A stretch of DNA of 6,132 nt from Clostridia bacterium (GTDB lineage: Bacteria; Bacillota; Clostridia; TANB77; CAG-508), in contig JAAVXQ010000072.1 in the NCBI GenBank assembly GCA_022790685.1, forward strand, positions 1 to 6,132. The letters are read 5' to 3'. The position numbers were made by a program, and so were the translations under genes. The notes below the pieces were generated by a model. That model saw only the letters and a program-made list of their open reading frames with translations. It did no database searches and was not told the origin of the DNA. Position 1 is the stretch's first letter. Each line of letters starts with the position of its first letter. Shown piece after piece: positions 1 to 6,132 of the stretch.

Positions 1-2700
1 AACAATTATAGTATTAGCATTTGGGATATCTATACCTGATTCTAATATAGTTGTACAAACTAATACATTAGTCTTTTTATCTATAAAATCTTGCATTATA
101 TTTTCAAGTTCTGCACCATTCATTTTTCCATGTGCAAAATCTACTTTCGCTTCTGGTACTAATTTATTTATCTCATCCGCTTTTTTTATTATCCCTTCAA
201 CATTATTAAATAAATAAAATATCTGACCATCTCTTTCTAGTTCTCTAGTAATTGCTTCTTTTATTACTTCTTTATCATATTCTAAAACATATGTCTGAAC
301 TGGTATTCTATCTTGTGGTGGTTCATATATTACAGACATATCTCTCATTCCAACAACAGACATATGAAGTGTTCTTGGAATTGGAGTAGCCGTCATTGTA
401 AGAACATCTATATTATTTTTTAATTCTTTTATTTTCTCTTTATCTTTAACTCCAAATCTATGCTCTTCATCTATAATAAGAAAACCTAAATTTTTAAATT
501 TTACATCTTTACTTAATACTCTATGAGTACCCACTAATACATCTATTTCTCCAAGTTCTAATTTTTTTAAAATTTCTGTCTGTTCTTTTTTGGTTTTAAA
601 TCTATTTAAAACCTCTACTTTTATAGGATATTCTTTCATTCTATCCGCAAAGCTCTCATATTGCTGAGTAGCAAGTATGGTAGTTGGTACTAAATAAACC
701 ACTTGCTTCTGATCCATTACAGCTTTAAAAGCAGCTCTTATTGCAACTTCTGTTTTTCCATATCCAACATCTCCACATAACAGTCTATCCATAGGTCTTA
801 CATTTTCCATATCTTTTTTTACTTCTTCTATACATCTTAACTGATCATCAGTTTCTACATATGGAAAACTATTTTCAAATTCTTGTTGCCATGAAGTATC
901 TTTTGAAAAAGCATAACCCTGCATCTTTTGCCTTTTTGCATATAACTCTATAAGTTCTTCTGCCACCTGTCTTAAATTATTTTTTACTTTTGCTTTTGTT
1001 TTTTCCCAATCTTTAGAACCTAATCTATTAAGTTTAGGCCCTATTTTTTCTGGTCCAACATATTTTCTGATATTGTCTAATGCATTTGTTGGAACATATA
1101 ATATATCCTCATCCTTATACTTAATTTTTATATAGTCTTTGGTTATTCCATCTGCCTTTATTGTATTTACTCCAATATATTGTCCTATTCCATGTATTCT
1201 ATGAACAATGTAGTCTCCTTCTTTCAAATCTGCAAATACAACTTTTTCTCCATCTTTAAAAGTTATAGAAGATTTAGTTTTCTTTCTTTTGGTTTCAAAC
1301 ATTTCCTCAGTAGATACCACCAATAAGTTTAGCTCTTTAATTTCAAAACCAGCAGATAAAGCCCCTGGAGTAATTGTTATACTCCCAGGAGCTAGTTCTT
1401 CATCTTCTAAAATTTCTTTATAAGTATTTACTATATTTCTTTCAAATAATAAACTAGATATTTTCTTGCAATTTTCCGTGCTTCCGCCAAGGATTACTGT
1501 TTCTTTTCCTCCTTTAGTTGCTTCTTGTAATTCCTGAAACAATAAATCCATTGAACTACGAAAAAAGTTGACCTCCCTATAGCTAAAGCTATATCCGTTT
1601 CTTTTTGCATGCATACTTTGTTTATCTACAAAACCTATATCCTGTTTTTCTAAGTAGATAGATTGCTTATTCTGAAGCTTTTCTGAAAAATTATTATAAT
1701 CTTTCATTTCTGTAAGTATTCCTGGAGCAATTTTATTTCTATCAATAAAATCTTTTATCAAAGCTTCATTATCTTTTGTTATACTTTCCGCTCTTGCTTT
1801 TATTTTTTCAATTTCATCTATAAATATTATATAATCATTATTTAAATAATCTAATACAGTTTCTGTTTTTTCATAAAAATCATTAAAATATTTATCTATT
1901 TTTGATATGAATTCACCATTTTTTATTTGTTCTATATCTTCTTGGGCTTTTTCTCTTAAGCTTTTATTGTATACTTTATTTTCAATATTCTCACATATTT
2001 TATTTATATCTGTTTCTAAAACAAATTCATAAGATGGATATATGTCTATTTCTTTTAGCATTTCCGTAGTTCTTTGGCTTGCTATACTAAATTTTCTAAT
2101 AGAATCAATTTCGTCTCCCCAAAATTCTATTCTAACACCACTTTTTCTGGAAGTAGCAATATCAACAATTCCACCTCTTACACTAAATTGACCTCTTCCT
2201 TCTATAATGTCATATCTATCAAAACCTAATAAAACCAATTTTTCTTTAAGCATCTCTAAGTCTAGCTGGTCACCTACTTTTAAATGCATTTTATGTTTAT
2301 ATAGACTTTCTTTAGATATCATTTTTTGCATAGTAGCTTCTATTGTTGTAACTATTATTTTATTTTTTCCTTTTTCTATATCATTAAGTACAGCTATTCT
2401 TTCATATAAAACATCTTTACTTTCAGCTATATAATCAAAACTTATTACATCTCTTTTTGGAAAAAATCTAATTGTTTCTCCAAAATAATCTAAATCTTTT
2501 ATAATTCTTTTAGCTTGCATTTCATTATATGTTATAATGCAAATCGGCTTTTCCGTATAGAATTTCGTTGCATATGCCATATGAACTTTTCCTACATCTG
2601 TTAAGCCAGAGAGCATTATTGGAGTTGTGCCTTTTTTTATGTCAAATATATAATCATTAAACTTTTTAAAATTAGGCACTACTTTTAATAGTGAATTCAT
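1..2700 (-). CDS. mfd: Transcription-repair coupling factor Mfd (3' end beyond the window edge)
   Basis: Mfd is a cytoplasmic ATP-driven DNA translocase. It pushes stalled RNA polymerase off lesions and recruits UvrA for nucleotide excision repair. The frame is open for 900 codons from the ATG at 2700 to the left edge. Visible parts in order: a UvrB-like module (about 1-340) with the conserved GQFSVRGGIVDI stretch at 170-181; a linker; the CarD-like RNA polymerase interaction domain (GDYIVHRIHGIGQYIGV from 495); and a RecG-like motor. The motor has FPYVETDDQ (612-620), Walker A GDVGYGKT (643-650), VPTTILA (671-677), GTHR (724-727), DEEH (744-747) and MTATPIPRTLHM (769-780). It continues to CTTILESGIDIPNANT, ending at 897. 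Family proteins are about 1150-1180 residues, so roughly 250-280 residues are missing here (the end of motif VI with the usual LRGRVGR, and the C-terminal UvrA-masking domain). This is truncation by the window, not by mutation. The start is supported by AAGGAG 7 nt upstream. Family identification is essentially certain. Confidence 0.98.
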   Translation of the reverse strand, partial: MNSLLKVVPNFKKFNDYIFDIKKGTTPIMLSGLTDVGKVHMAYATKFYTEKPICIITYNEMQAKRIIKDLDYFGETIRFFPKRDVISFDYIAESKDVLYERIAVLNDIEKGKNKIIVTTIEATMQKMISKESLYKHKMHLKVGDQLDLEMLKEKLVLLGFDRYDIIEGRGQFSVRGGIVDIATSRKSGVRIEFWGDEIDSIRKFSIASQRTTEMLKEIDIYPSYEFVLETDINKICENIENKVYNKSLREKAQEDIEQIKNGEFISKIDKYFNDFYEKTETVLDYLNNDYIIFIDEIEKIKARAESITKDNEALIKDFIDRNKIAPGILTEMKDYNNFSEKLQNKQSIYLEKQDIGFVDKQSMHAKRNGYSFSYREVNFFRSSMDLLFQELQEATKGGKETVILGGSTENCKKISSLLFERNIVNTYKEILEDEELAPGSITITPGALSAGFEIKELNLLVVSTEEMFETKRKKTKSSITFKDGEKVVFADLKEGDYIVHRIHGIGQYIGVNTIKADGITKDYIKIKYKDEDILYVPTNALDNIRKYVGPEKIGPKLNRLGSKDWEKTKAKVKNNLRQVAEELIELYAKRQKMQGYAFSKDTSWQQEFENSFPYVETDDQLRCIEEVKKDMENVRPMDRLLCGDVGYGKTEVAIRAAFKAVMDQKQVVYLVPTTILATQQYESFADRMKEYPIKVEVLNRFKTKKEQTEILKKLELGEIDVLVGTHRVLSKDVKFKNLGFLIIDEEHRFGVKDKEKIKELKNNIDVLTMTATPIPRTLHMSVVGMRDMSVIYEPPQDRIPVQTYVLEYDKEVIKEAITRELERDGQIFYLFNNVEGIIKKADEINKLVPEAKVDFAHGKMNGAELENIMQDFIDKKTNVLVCTTILESGIDIPNANTIIV

Positions 2701-2707
2701 ATTATAT

Positions 2708-2713
2708 CTCCTT
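2708..2713 (-). promoter_or_regulatory. Ribosome binding site of mfd
   Basis: AAGGAG on the minus strand, 7 nt before the ATG at 2700. It is a near-perfect Shine-Dalgarno sequence at good spacing and fixes the mfd start. Confidence 0.9.
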
Positions 2714-2742
2714 AATTTTGTATTTTTTAATTACGGTTATAA

Positions 2743-2771
2743 ATTATATCATATATTATGTATATTTTCAA
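2743..2771 (-). promoter_or_regulatory. Sigma-A promoter with extended -10 for mfd
   Basis: Read on the minus strand, TTGAAA (2766-2771) is followed by a 17-nt spacer and a perfect TATAAT (2743-2748). The hexamer is preceded by TG and one base, giving an extended -10 (TGATATAAT). Only one base of the -35 differs from TTGACA. Transcription would be expected to start near 2736, leaving a leader of about 35 nt before the mfd ATG. This suggests mfd has its own housekeeping promoter, whatever lies elsewhere. The start site is inferred, not measured. Confidence 0.75.
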
Positions 2772-2789
2772 TTGTTTTATTTTATTATT

Positions 2790-2818
2790 GCATAAAACAT
2801 AAAAATAACTCATAAAAA
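2790..2818 (+). promoter_or_regulatory. Possible sigma-E-like promoter for ylbJ
   Basis: GCATAAA (2790-2796), a 14-nt spacer and CATAAAAA (2811-2818) partly fit the sporulation sigma-E pattern: 5 of 7 positions against KMATATT, then 6 of 8 against CATACAHT. The same bases also give a poor sigma-A match (TTGCAT at 2788-2793, 17 nt, CATAAA at 2811-2816). B. subtilis ylbJ is known as a sigma-E-dependent mother-cell gene, which makes the sporulation reading attractive. However, in sequence this AT-rich such matches arise easily by chance. No strong sigma-A promoter is visible on this strand between 2749 and 2873. Confidence 0.3.
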
Positions 2819-2856
2819 AATTTTTATAGCATATATATTTTTATAAGGTATCTTTT

Positions 2857-2862
2857 AGGGGG
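2857..2862 (+). promoter_or_regulatory. Ribosome binding site of ylbJ
   Basis: AGGGGG lies 11 nt before the ATG at 2874. It is G-rich and recognisable, but the spacing is longer than the 5-9 nt usual in Firmicutes. No ATG, GTG or TTG lies closer to it in frame, so the ATG at 2874 is still the best start. Confidence 0.7.
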
Positions 2863-2873
2863 TATATATAAAT

Positions 2874-3887
2874 ATGAATTTTTTAGTAATAAATTTAAAG
2901 AAATATCTATTTACATGTGTTTTTATTATATTTACAATTTGTCTTATATTGTTTTCAGGAACAAATTTAGTAGCAGCTAGAAATGGACTAGCCTTATTTG
3001 CAACTTCTGTTCTTCCTACTCTCTTTCCCTTTTTCGTTGCTACTGAACTACTTCTTAAGACAAATTTTATAAATATTTTAGGCAGATTTTTAAATAAATT
3101 TGTAAAGCCTATATTTAACATTCCGGGAGAAAGTGTTATTGCTATTATACTTGGAACTATAAGTGGTTATCCTATTGGAGCAAAAGTAGTTTGCGATTTA
3201 AAAAGAGAAAAACGAATTTCTAAAACAGAAGCAGAAAGATTAATATCTTTTACAAATAATTCTGGTCCTCTATTTATTTTAGCAACTGTTGGAATAGCTC
3301 TATATAATGATAAAAAAATAGGAACTATTTTACTTGTATCACACATTCTTGCTTCTCTTTCTGTGGGAATTCTTTTTAGATTTTGGAAAAAAAATATTCC
3401 TGACTTTTCAAACTATACACTTTCATATCCTTATAAAGAAAATAATGAAGAAAACAAATTAATTAAAATATCAGAATTTGGAGAAATACTAGGCGAAGCT
3501 ATAAAAAAATCTATATTAACCCTTTTAAATATAGGAGGATTTATTGTTCTATTTTCTGTAATTATCTCTATTTTAGAAGCTTCTGGAATAGTAACAAATA
3601 TAACACATTCTTTAAGTTTTCTGGGATTTAATGAAGAAATATTAAATAGCTTTTTTTATGGAATTATGGAACTTACAAATGGAGTTAATCTATCTTCAAA
3701 ATACTTTTATGTTTATCCTAAAATGAGTATAATGATTACCTCCTTTATTCTAGGTTTTGGCGGAATATCAGTGTTACTTCAAGTGTATAGTATAATTGCT
3801 AAAGAAAAAATATCCATAAAACCATATTTTTATGGAAAACTTCTTCAAGGAATACTTTCTGTTATTTATACTTTCATATTAATTTAA
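2874..3887 (+). CDS. ylbJ: Sporulation integral membrane protein YlbJ
   Basis: The product is 337 residues and very hydrophobic, with about eight predicted membrane segments (roughly 12-29, 39-61, 87-106, 132-144, 149-168, 214-236, 285-308 and 320-337). A charged, Lys/Glu-rich loop at 172-212 separates the two halves. It matches the YlbJ family, related to nucleoside-recognition (Gate) domain membrane proteins: LPTLFPFFVATELL (47-60), SGYPIGAKVV (97-106), EAERLISFTNNSGPLFI (119-135) and GFGGISVLLQVYS (294-306). In B. subtilis, YlbJ is made in the mother cell under sigma-E and is needed for fully resistant spores. Its molecular substrate is unknown. The two-half layout with Gly/Pro-rich re-entrant-like motifs is transporter-like, but that is inference. 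The gene is a single-cistron unit, divergent from mfd and convergent with the hydrogenase operon. Length is close to that expected for the family (recalled at about 330-410 residues), and I see no disruption. Confidence 0.88.
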   Translation: MNFLVINLKKYLFTCVFIIFTICLILFSGTNLVAARNGLALFATSVLPTLFPFFVATELLLKTNFINILGRFLNKFVKPIFNIPGESVIAIILGTISGYPIGAKVVCDLKREKRISKTEAERLISFTNNSGPLFILATVGIALYNDKKIGTILLVSHILASLSVGILFRFWKKNIPDFSNYTLSYPYKENNEENKLIKISEFGEILGEAIKKSILTLLNIGGFIVLFSVIISILEASGIVTNITHSLSFLGFNEEILNSFFYGIMELTNGVNLSSKYFYVYPKMSIMITSFILGFGGISVLLQVYSIIAKEKISIKPYFYGKLLQGILSVIYTFILI

Positions 3888-3953
3888 TATCTATAGCTTT
3901 TCTATAAATATTTTATGATAATCATTTTGCATAAAAGTATTTCTTAAAATATA

Positions 3954-4004
3954 AAAAATACACCTTTAAATATTAGTTTTATCTAATATCTTAGGTGTAT
4001 TTTT
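3954..4004. terminator. Bidirectional Rho-independent terminator between ylbJ and the hydrogenase operon
   Basis: A perfect 12-bp outer stem pairs AAAAATACACCT (3954-3965) with AGGTGTATTTTT (3993-4004). An inner 7-bp stem pairs ATATTAG (3970-3976) with CTAATAT (3983-3989), closed by a 6-nt loop (3977-3982). A small asymmetric internal loop (3966-3969 against 3990-3992) separates the stems. On the plus strand the stem ends in a T-run followed by further T-rich sequence to 4015. On the minus strand the A-run at 3953-3958 becomes a U-run. The hairpin sits 66 bp after the ylbJ stop and 17 bp after the hydrogenase stop, so it can end transcription from both sides. Confidence 0.88.
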
Positions 4005-4021
4005 ATTGATTTTTTACAAAA

Positions 4022-5791
4022 TTATTGATTATTTAATTTATATTTTTCTTTTTTCTCATATGTTGTATGTAAAAGTTCATGTGCCTTATGTCCACCTGGT
4101 TCTCCTAAATATTCTTCGTAAATTTTCTTTACCACTGGATTTTCATGTGATTTTCTTATAGTACTTTTTTCATCTATTGAGTATAAGGCAGCAGCTCTCT
4201 TTCCTCTTATATCTATATTAGCTCTTTCTTTTGATGTACGAATAGGTTGACCTCCTCCCATTATACATCCACCTGGGCAAGCCATAATCTCTACAAATTG
4301 ATAATCTGCCTTTCCAGATTTTATTTCTTCCATAATAATCTGTGCATTTTTTAAACCAGAAGCAACAACTACTTTTACTTTTTGTCCATTCATATCTACT
4401 TCTGCTCTTTTTATTCCTTCTTCACCTCTAACTTGCTCATATTCTAATTTTTCAAAATGATTTCCTGTAACTTTTTCTTGAACAGTTCTTAAAGCTGCTT
4501 CCATAACACCACCTGTTGTTCCAAATATTGCAGCTGCTCCTGTAGCTTCTCCCATTGGATCATCAAAGCTTGCATCTTCAAGTTCAACAAATTCTATATG
4601 TGCTTGTTTAATCATTCTTGCAAGCTCTCTTGTTGTTATTACGCTATCAACATCATCATATCCAGCTACTCCTTGCATATCATCTCTTGTTCTTTCAAAC
4701 TTTTTAGCTATACATGGCATTACAGATACTACAAATATTTTGCTTGGATCTATATTCATTTTTTCAGCATAATATGATTTTATTAATGCACCAAACATTT
4801 GATGTGGAGATTTACAACTAGACACATGTGGTAATAAGTCTGGATAATTCATTTCTATATATTTAACCCAACCTGGTGAGCAAGAGGTAATCATTGGAAG
4901 AGTTCCACCTTTTGTAAATCTTTCTAAAAACTCATTTCCTTCTTCTATTATAGTAAAATCTGCTCCCGTATTTGTGTCAAATACTTTATCAAATCCCATA
5001 TGTTTTAAGGCTGATACCATTTTTCCTTGTACATTAGTTCCAATTGGTAATCCAAATTCCTCTCCTAAAGCCACTCTTACAGCAGGTGCTGTTTGTACTA
5101 CTACATAAGAACTATCATCTCTTAATTTTTCCCATACAATTTCTGTACTATCTTTTTCTTTAAGTGCACCTACTGGACAAGCTTCTATACATTGACCACA
5201 AAAAGTACAGTTTACATCATTTAAGCTATTATCATTATATGTAGATATACAAGATTCAAAACCTCTATTTATGCAATCTATTGCTCCTATTCCTTGAACC
5301 TTCTTACAAGTAGATATACATCTTCTACACAAAATACATTTATTAAAATCTCTTACTATTGATGGAGAAATTTCATCAATTTCATGACGATTTCTTTCTC
5401 CTGCATATTCTATTTTTTGTACATTAAATTCTACTGCTAATTTTTGAAGCTCACAATTTCCATTTCTTGTACATGTTAAACATTCCCTATCATGATTTGA
5501 GATAATTAAGTCAAGTACTACTCTTCTTGCCTCTATAACTGCTGGTGTACTAGTATGCACTACCATACCTTCTTCTACTTTTTGAATACATGAAGTTGCA
5601 AATCCACGTTTTCCTTCTACTTCTACAACACAAATTCTGCAATCTCCAATTTCGTTTATATCCTTTAAAAAGCATAATGTTGGTATGTCTATATTTATTT
5701 TTTTTGCAGCTTGAAGTATTGTTGTTCCTTCTTCTACTTCTACTGGTTTATTATTTATAGTTAAATGAATCATTTTCTTTTCTTCTGACAT
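4022..5791 (-). CDS. hndD: [FeFe] hydrogenase catalytic subunit, multimeric NAD(P)-linked type (HndD/HydA)
   Basis: A 589-residue cytoplasmic iron-sulfur enzyme catalysing reversible H2 formation from protons and electrons. Domains in order: a [2Fe-2S] ferredoxin-like domain with C40, C51, C54, C68; the His-ligated [4Fe-4S] site H100, C104, C107, C113; two [4Fe-4S] clusters (C152, C155, C158, C162 and C195, C198, C201, C205); the H-cluster domain; and a small-subunit-like C-terminus (about 525-580). H-cluster motifs are L1 TSCSPGW (302-308), L2 MPCIAKKFE (358-366) and L3 EIMACPGGCIMGGGQP (501-516). Proton-path residues matching CpI are present: E284, E287, C304, S324. The architecture is M3, without the extra C-terminal [2Fe-2S] domain seen in some HydA proteins. 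The NuoF-like gene directly upstream argues for an HndABCD/HydABC-type complex, probably electron-bifurcating between NADH and ferredoxin. Oddity: L1 has Ser305 where CpI has ligand C300. The start at M1 is fixed by AGGAGG 5 nt upstream. The symbol follows HndD nomenclature; hydA is also used. Confidence 0.95.
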   Translation of the reverse strand: MSEEKKMIHLTINNKPVEVEEGTTILQAAKKINIDIPTLCFLKDINEIGDCRICVVEVEGKRGFATSCIQKVEEGMVVHTSTPAVIEARRVVLDLIISNHDRECLTCTRNGNCELQKLAVEFNVQKIEYAGERNRHEIDEISPSIVRDFNKCILCRRCISTCKKVQGIGAIDCINRGFESCISTYNDNSLNDVNCTFCGQCIEACPVGALKEKDSTEIVWEKLRDDSSYVVVQTAPAVRVALGEEFGLPIGTNVQGKMVSALKHMGFDKVFDTNTGADFTIIEEGNEFLERFTKGGTLPMITSCSPGWVKYIEMNYPDLLPHVSSCKSPHQMFGALIKSYYAEKMNIDPSKIFVVSVMPCIAKKFERTRDDMQGVAGYDDVDSVITTRELARMIKQAHIEFVELEDASFDDPMGEATGAAAIFGTTGGVMEAALRTVQEKVTGNHFEKLEYEQVRGEEGIKRAEVDMNGQKVKVVVASGLKNAQIIMEEIKSGKADYQFVEIMACPGGCIMGGGQPIRTSKERANIDIRGKRAAALYSIDEKSTIRKSHENPVVKKIYEEYLGEPGGHKAHELLHTTYEKKEKYKLNNQ

Positions 5792-5796
5792 TTTAA

Positions 5797-5802
5797 CCTC
5801 CT
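5797..5802 (-). promoter_or_regulatory. Ribosome binding site of the hydrogenase catalytic subunit
   Basis: A perfect AGGAGG on the minus strand, 5 nt before the ATG at 5791. It decides between the two N-terminal methionines (M1 and M7) in favour of M1. The site lies in the 43-bp gap after the upstream cistron (5792-5834). I see no promoter or terminator in that gap, consistent with cotranscription. Confidence 0.92.
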
Positions 5803-5834
5803 AAAATTTTATTTTAGATCTTTATATTATCTTA

Positions 5835-6132
5835 TTATTCTATTGCTTTAAAAGGACATTTGCTTAGACAGAATCCACATTTAATACATTTATTTTTATC
5901 TATCTCATGTACCTGTTTTGGCTCTCCTGAAATTGCTCCTACTGGACAATTTCTCTTACATAATCCACATCCTTTACATTTTTCTGAGTCAATATGTAAA
6001 TTAACTAATGCTTTACATTCTCTAGCTTTACATTCTTTAAAGTCAATATGTTCTCTATATTCTTCTCTAAAATATTTAATTGTGCTTAAAACTGGGTTTG
6101 GTGCTGATTGTCCAAGTCCACATACAGATGCT
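5835..6132 (-). CDS. hndC: NuoF-like hydrogenase subunit (HndC/HydB), C-terminal fragment cut by the window edge
   Basis: Ninety-eight codons plus the TAA stop (5835-5837) are visible; the start lies beyond the right edge. The fragment opens with ASVCGLGQSAPNPVLSTIKYF, the end of the NuoF-type flavoprotein, including the last cysteine of its N3-like [4Fe-4S] site (fragment residue 4). A CKARECKAL stretch (34-42) follows, and then a ferredoxin tail with two [4Fe-4S] motifs: C52, C55, C58, C62-P and C82, C85, C88, C92-P. That tail is typical of HndC/HydB of trimeric or tetrameric [FeFe] hydrogenases and of related NADH-linked formate dehydrogenase subunits, and is absent from ordinary complex I NuoF. 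The missing N-terminal part should carry the thioredoxin-like, FMN and NADH domains. In the complex this subunit passes electrons between NAD(P)H and the catalytic subunit encoded 43 bp downstream. NuoF-type identity is secure; hydrogenase assignment rests on the neighbour. Confidence 0.92.
   Translation of the reverse strand, partial: ASVCGLGQSAPNPVLSTIKYFREEYREHIDFKECKARECKALVNLHIDSEKCKGCGLCKRNCPVGAISGEPKQVHEIDKNKCIKCGFCLSKCPFKAIE

Noticed and set aside
2207..2434. Open reading frame of 75 codons on the plus strand
   Set aside because: It lies wholly inside mfd on the opposite strand, where the minus-strand protein is clearly conserved. It has no convincing Shine-Dalgarno and its composition is that of a shadow frame.
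1..2700. mfd as a truncated pseudogene, since only about 900 of some 1150 codons are present
   Set aside because: The frame is uninterrupted to the first base of the window and stops in the middle of a conserved helicase motif. The shortening is due to the window edge.
2812..2827. Inverted repeat ATAAAAA-AA-TTTTTAT upstream of ylbJ
   Set aside because: The arms are pure A/T with a 2-nt centre, so it would not form a stable RNA hairpin. Such symmetry is expected by chance in this AT-rich spacer. It could be an operator, but nothing supports that.
2855..3121. Open reading frame of 88 codons on the minus strand
   Set aside because: It is antisense to the start of ylbJ and its ribosome binding site. 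The plus-strand frame has recognisable family motifs and this one has none.
5771..5773. Alternative start of the hydrogenase at Met7
   Set aside because: Met1 has a perfect AGGAGG at 5-nt spacing, whereas Met7 has no Shine-Dalgarno at a suitable distance.
4022..5791. Reading the catalytic subunit as complex I NuoG or a NAD-linked formate dehydrogenase
   Set aside because: The N-terminal iron-sulfur module is shared with those families, but the L2 and L3 H-cluster motifs and the small-subunit-like C-terminus are specific to [FeFe] hydrogenases.

Overview
The window is very AT-rich. It carries an endospore-specific membrane gene (ylbJ) next to an NADH-linked type [FeFe] hydrogenase, with strong AGGAGG-type ribosome binding sites. 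Together these point to an anaerobic, endospore-forming, low-GC Firmicute of the class Clostridia. I cannot name a genus from the sequence alone.

Layout. (1) Positions 1-2700, minus strand: the first 900 codons of mfd, the transcription-repair coupling factor. Its C-terminal part lies beyond the left edge. (2) Positions 2701-2873: a divergent intergenic region with a near-consensus sigma-A promoter with extended -10 firing left into mfd, and a weaker, possibly sporulation-type (sigma-E-like) promoter firing right. (3) Positions 2874-3887, plus strand: ylbJ, a polytopic sporulation membrane protein. (4) Positions 3888-4021: a convergent intergenic region with one strong hairpin that is flanked by U-runs whichever strand is transcribed, so it can terminate both ylbJ and the hydrogenase operon. 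(5) Positions 4022-5791, minus strand: the catalytic subunit of a multimeric [FeFe] hydrogenase (HndD/HydA type, modular M3 architecture). (6) Positions 5835-6132, minus strand: the last 98 codons of the NuoF-like subunit (HndC/HydB type), upstream in the same operon.

How the genes work together. The two right-hand genes are consecutive cistrons of a soluble NAD(P)H/ferredoxin-linked hydrogenase, probably electron-bifurcating, with 43 bp between them. Mfd (DNA repair) and YlbJ (sporulation) are functionally unrelated single-gene units that share only an intergenic region.

Most of the window is ordinary chromosomal core sequence, and I see no mobile element, CRISPR array, tRNA or rRNA. The observation most worth a second look is the hydrogenase L1 motif. 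It reads TSCSPGW rather than the textbook TSCCPGW, so Ser occupies the position that aligns without gaps to an H-cluster cysteine ligand in the Clostridium pasteurianum enzyme CpI. I think this is a subgroup signature rather than a defect.
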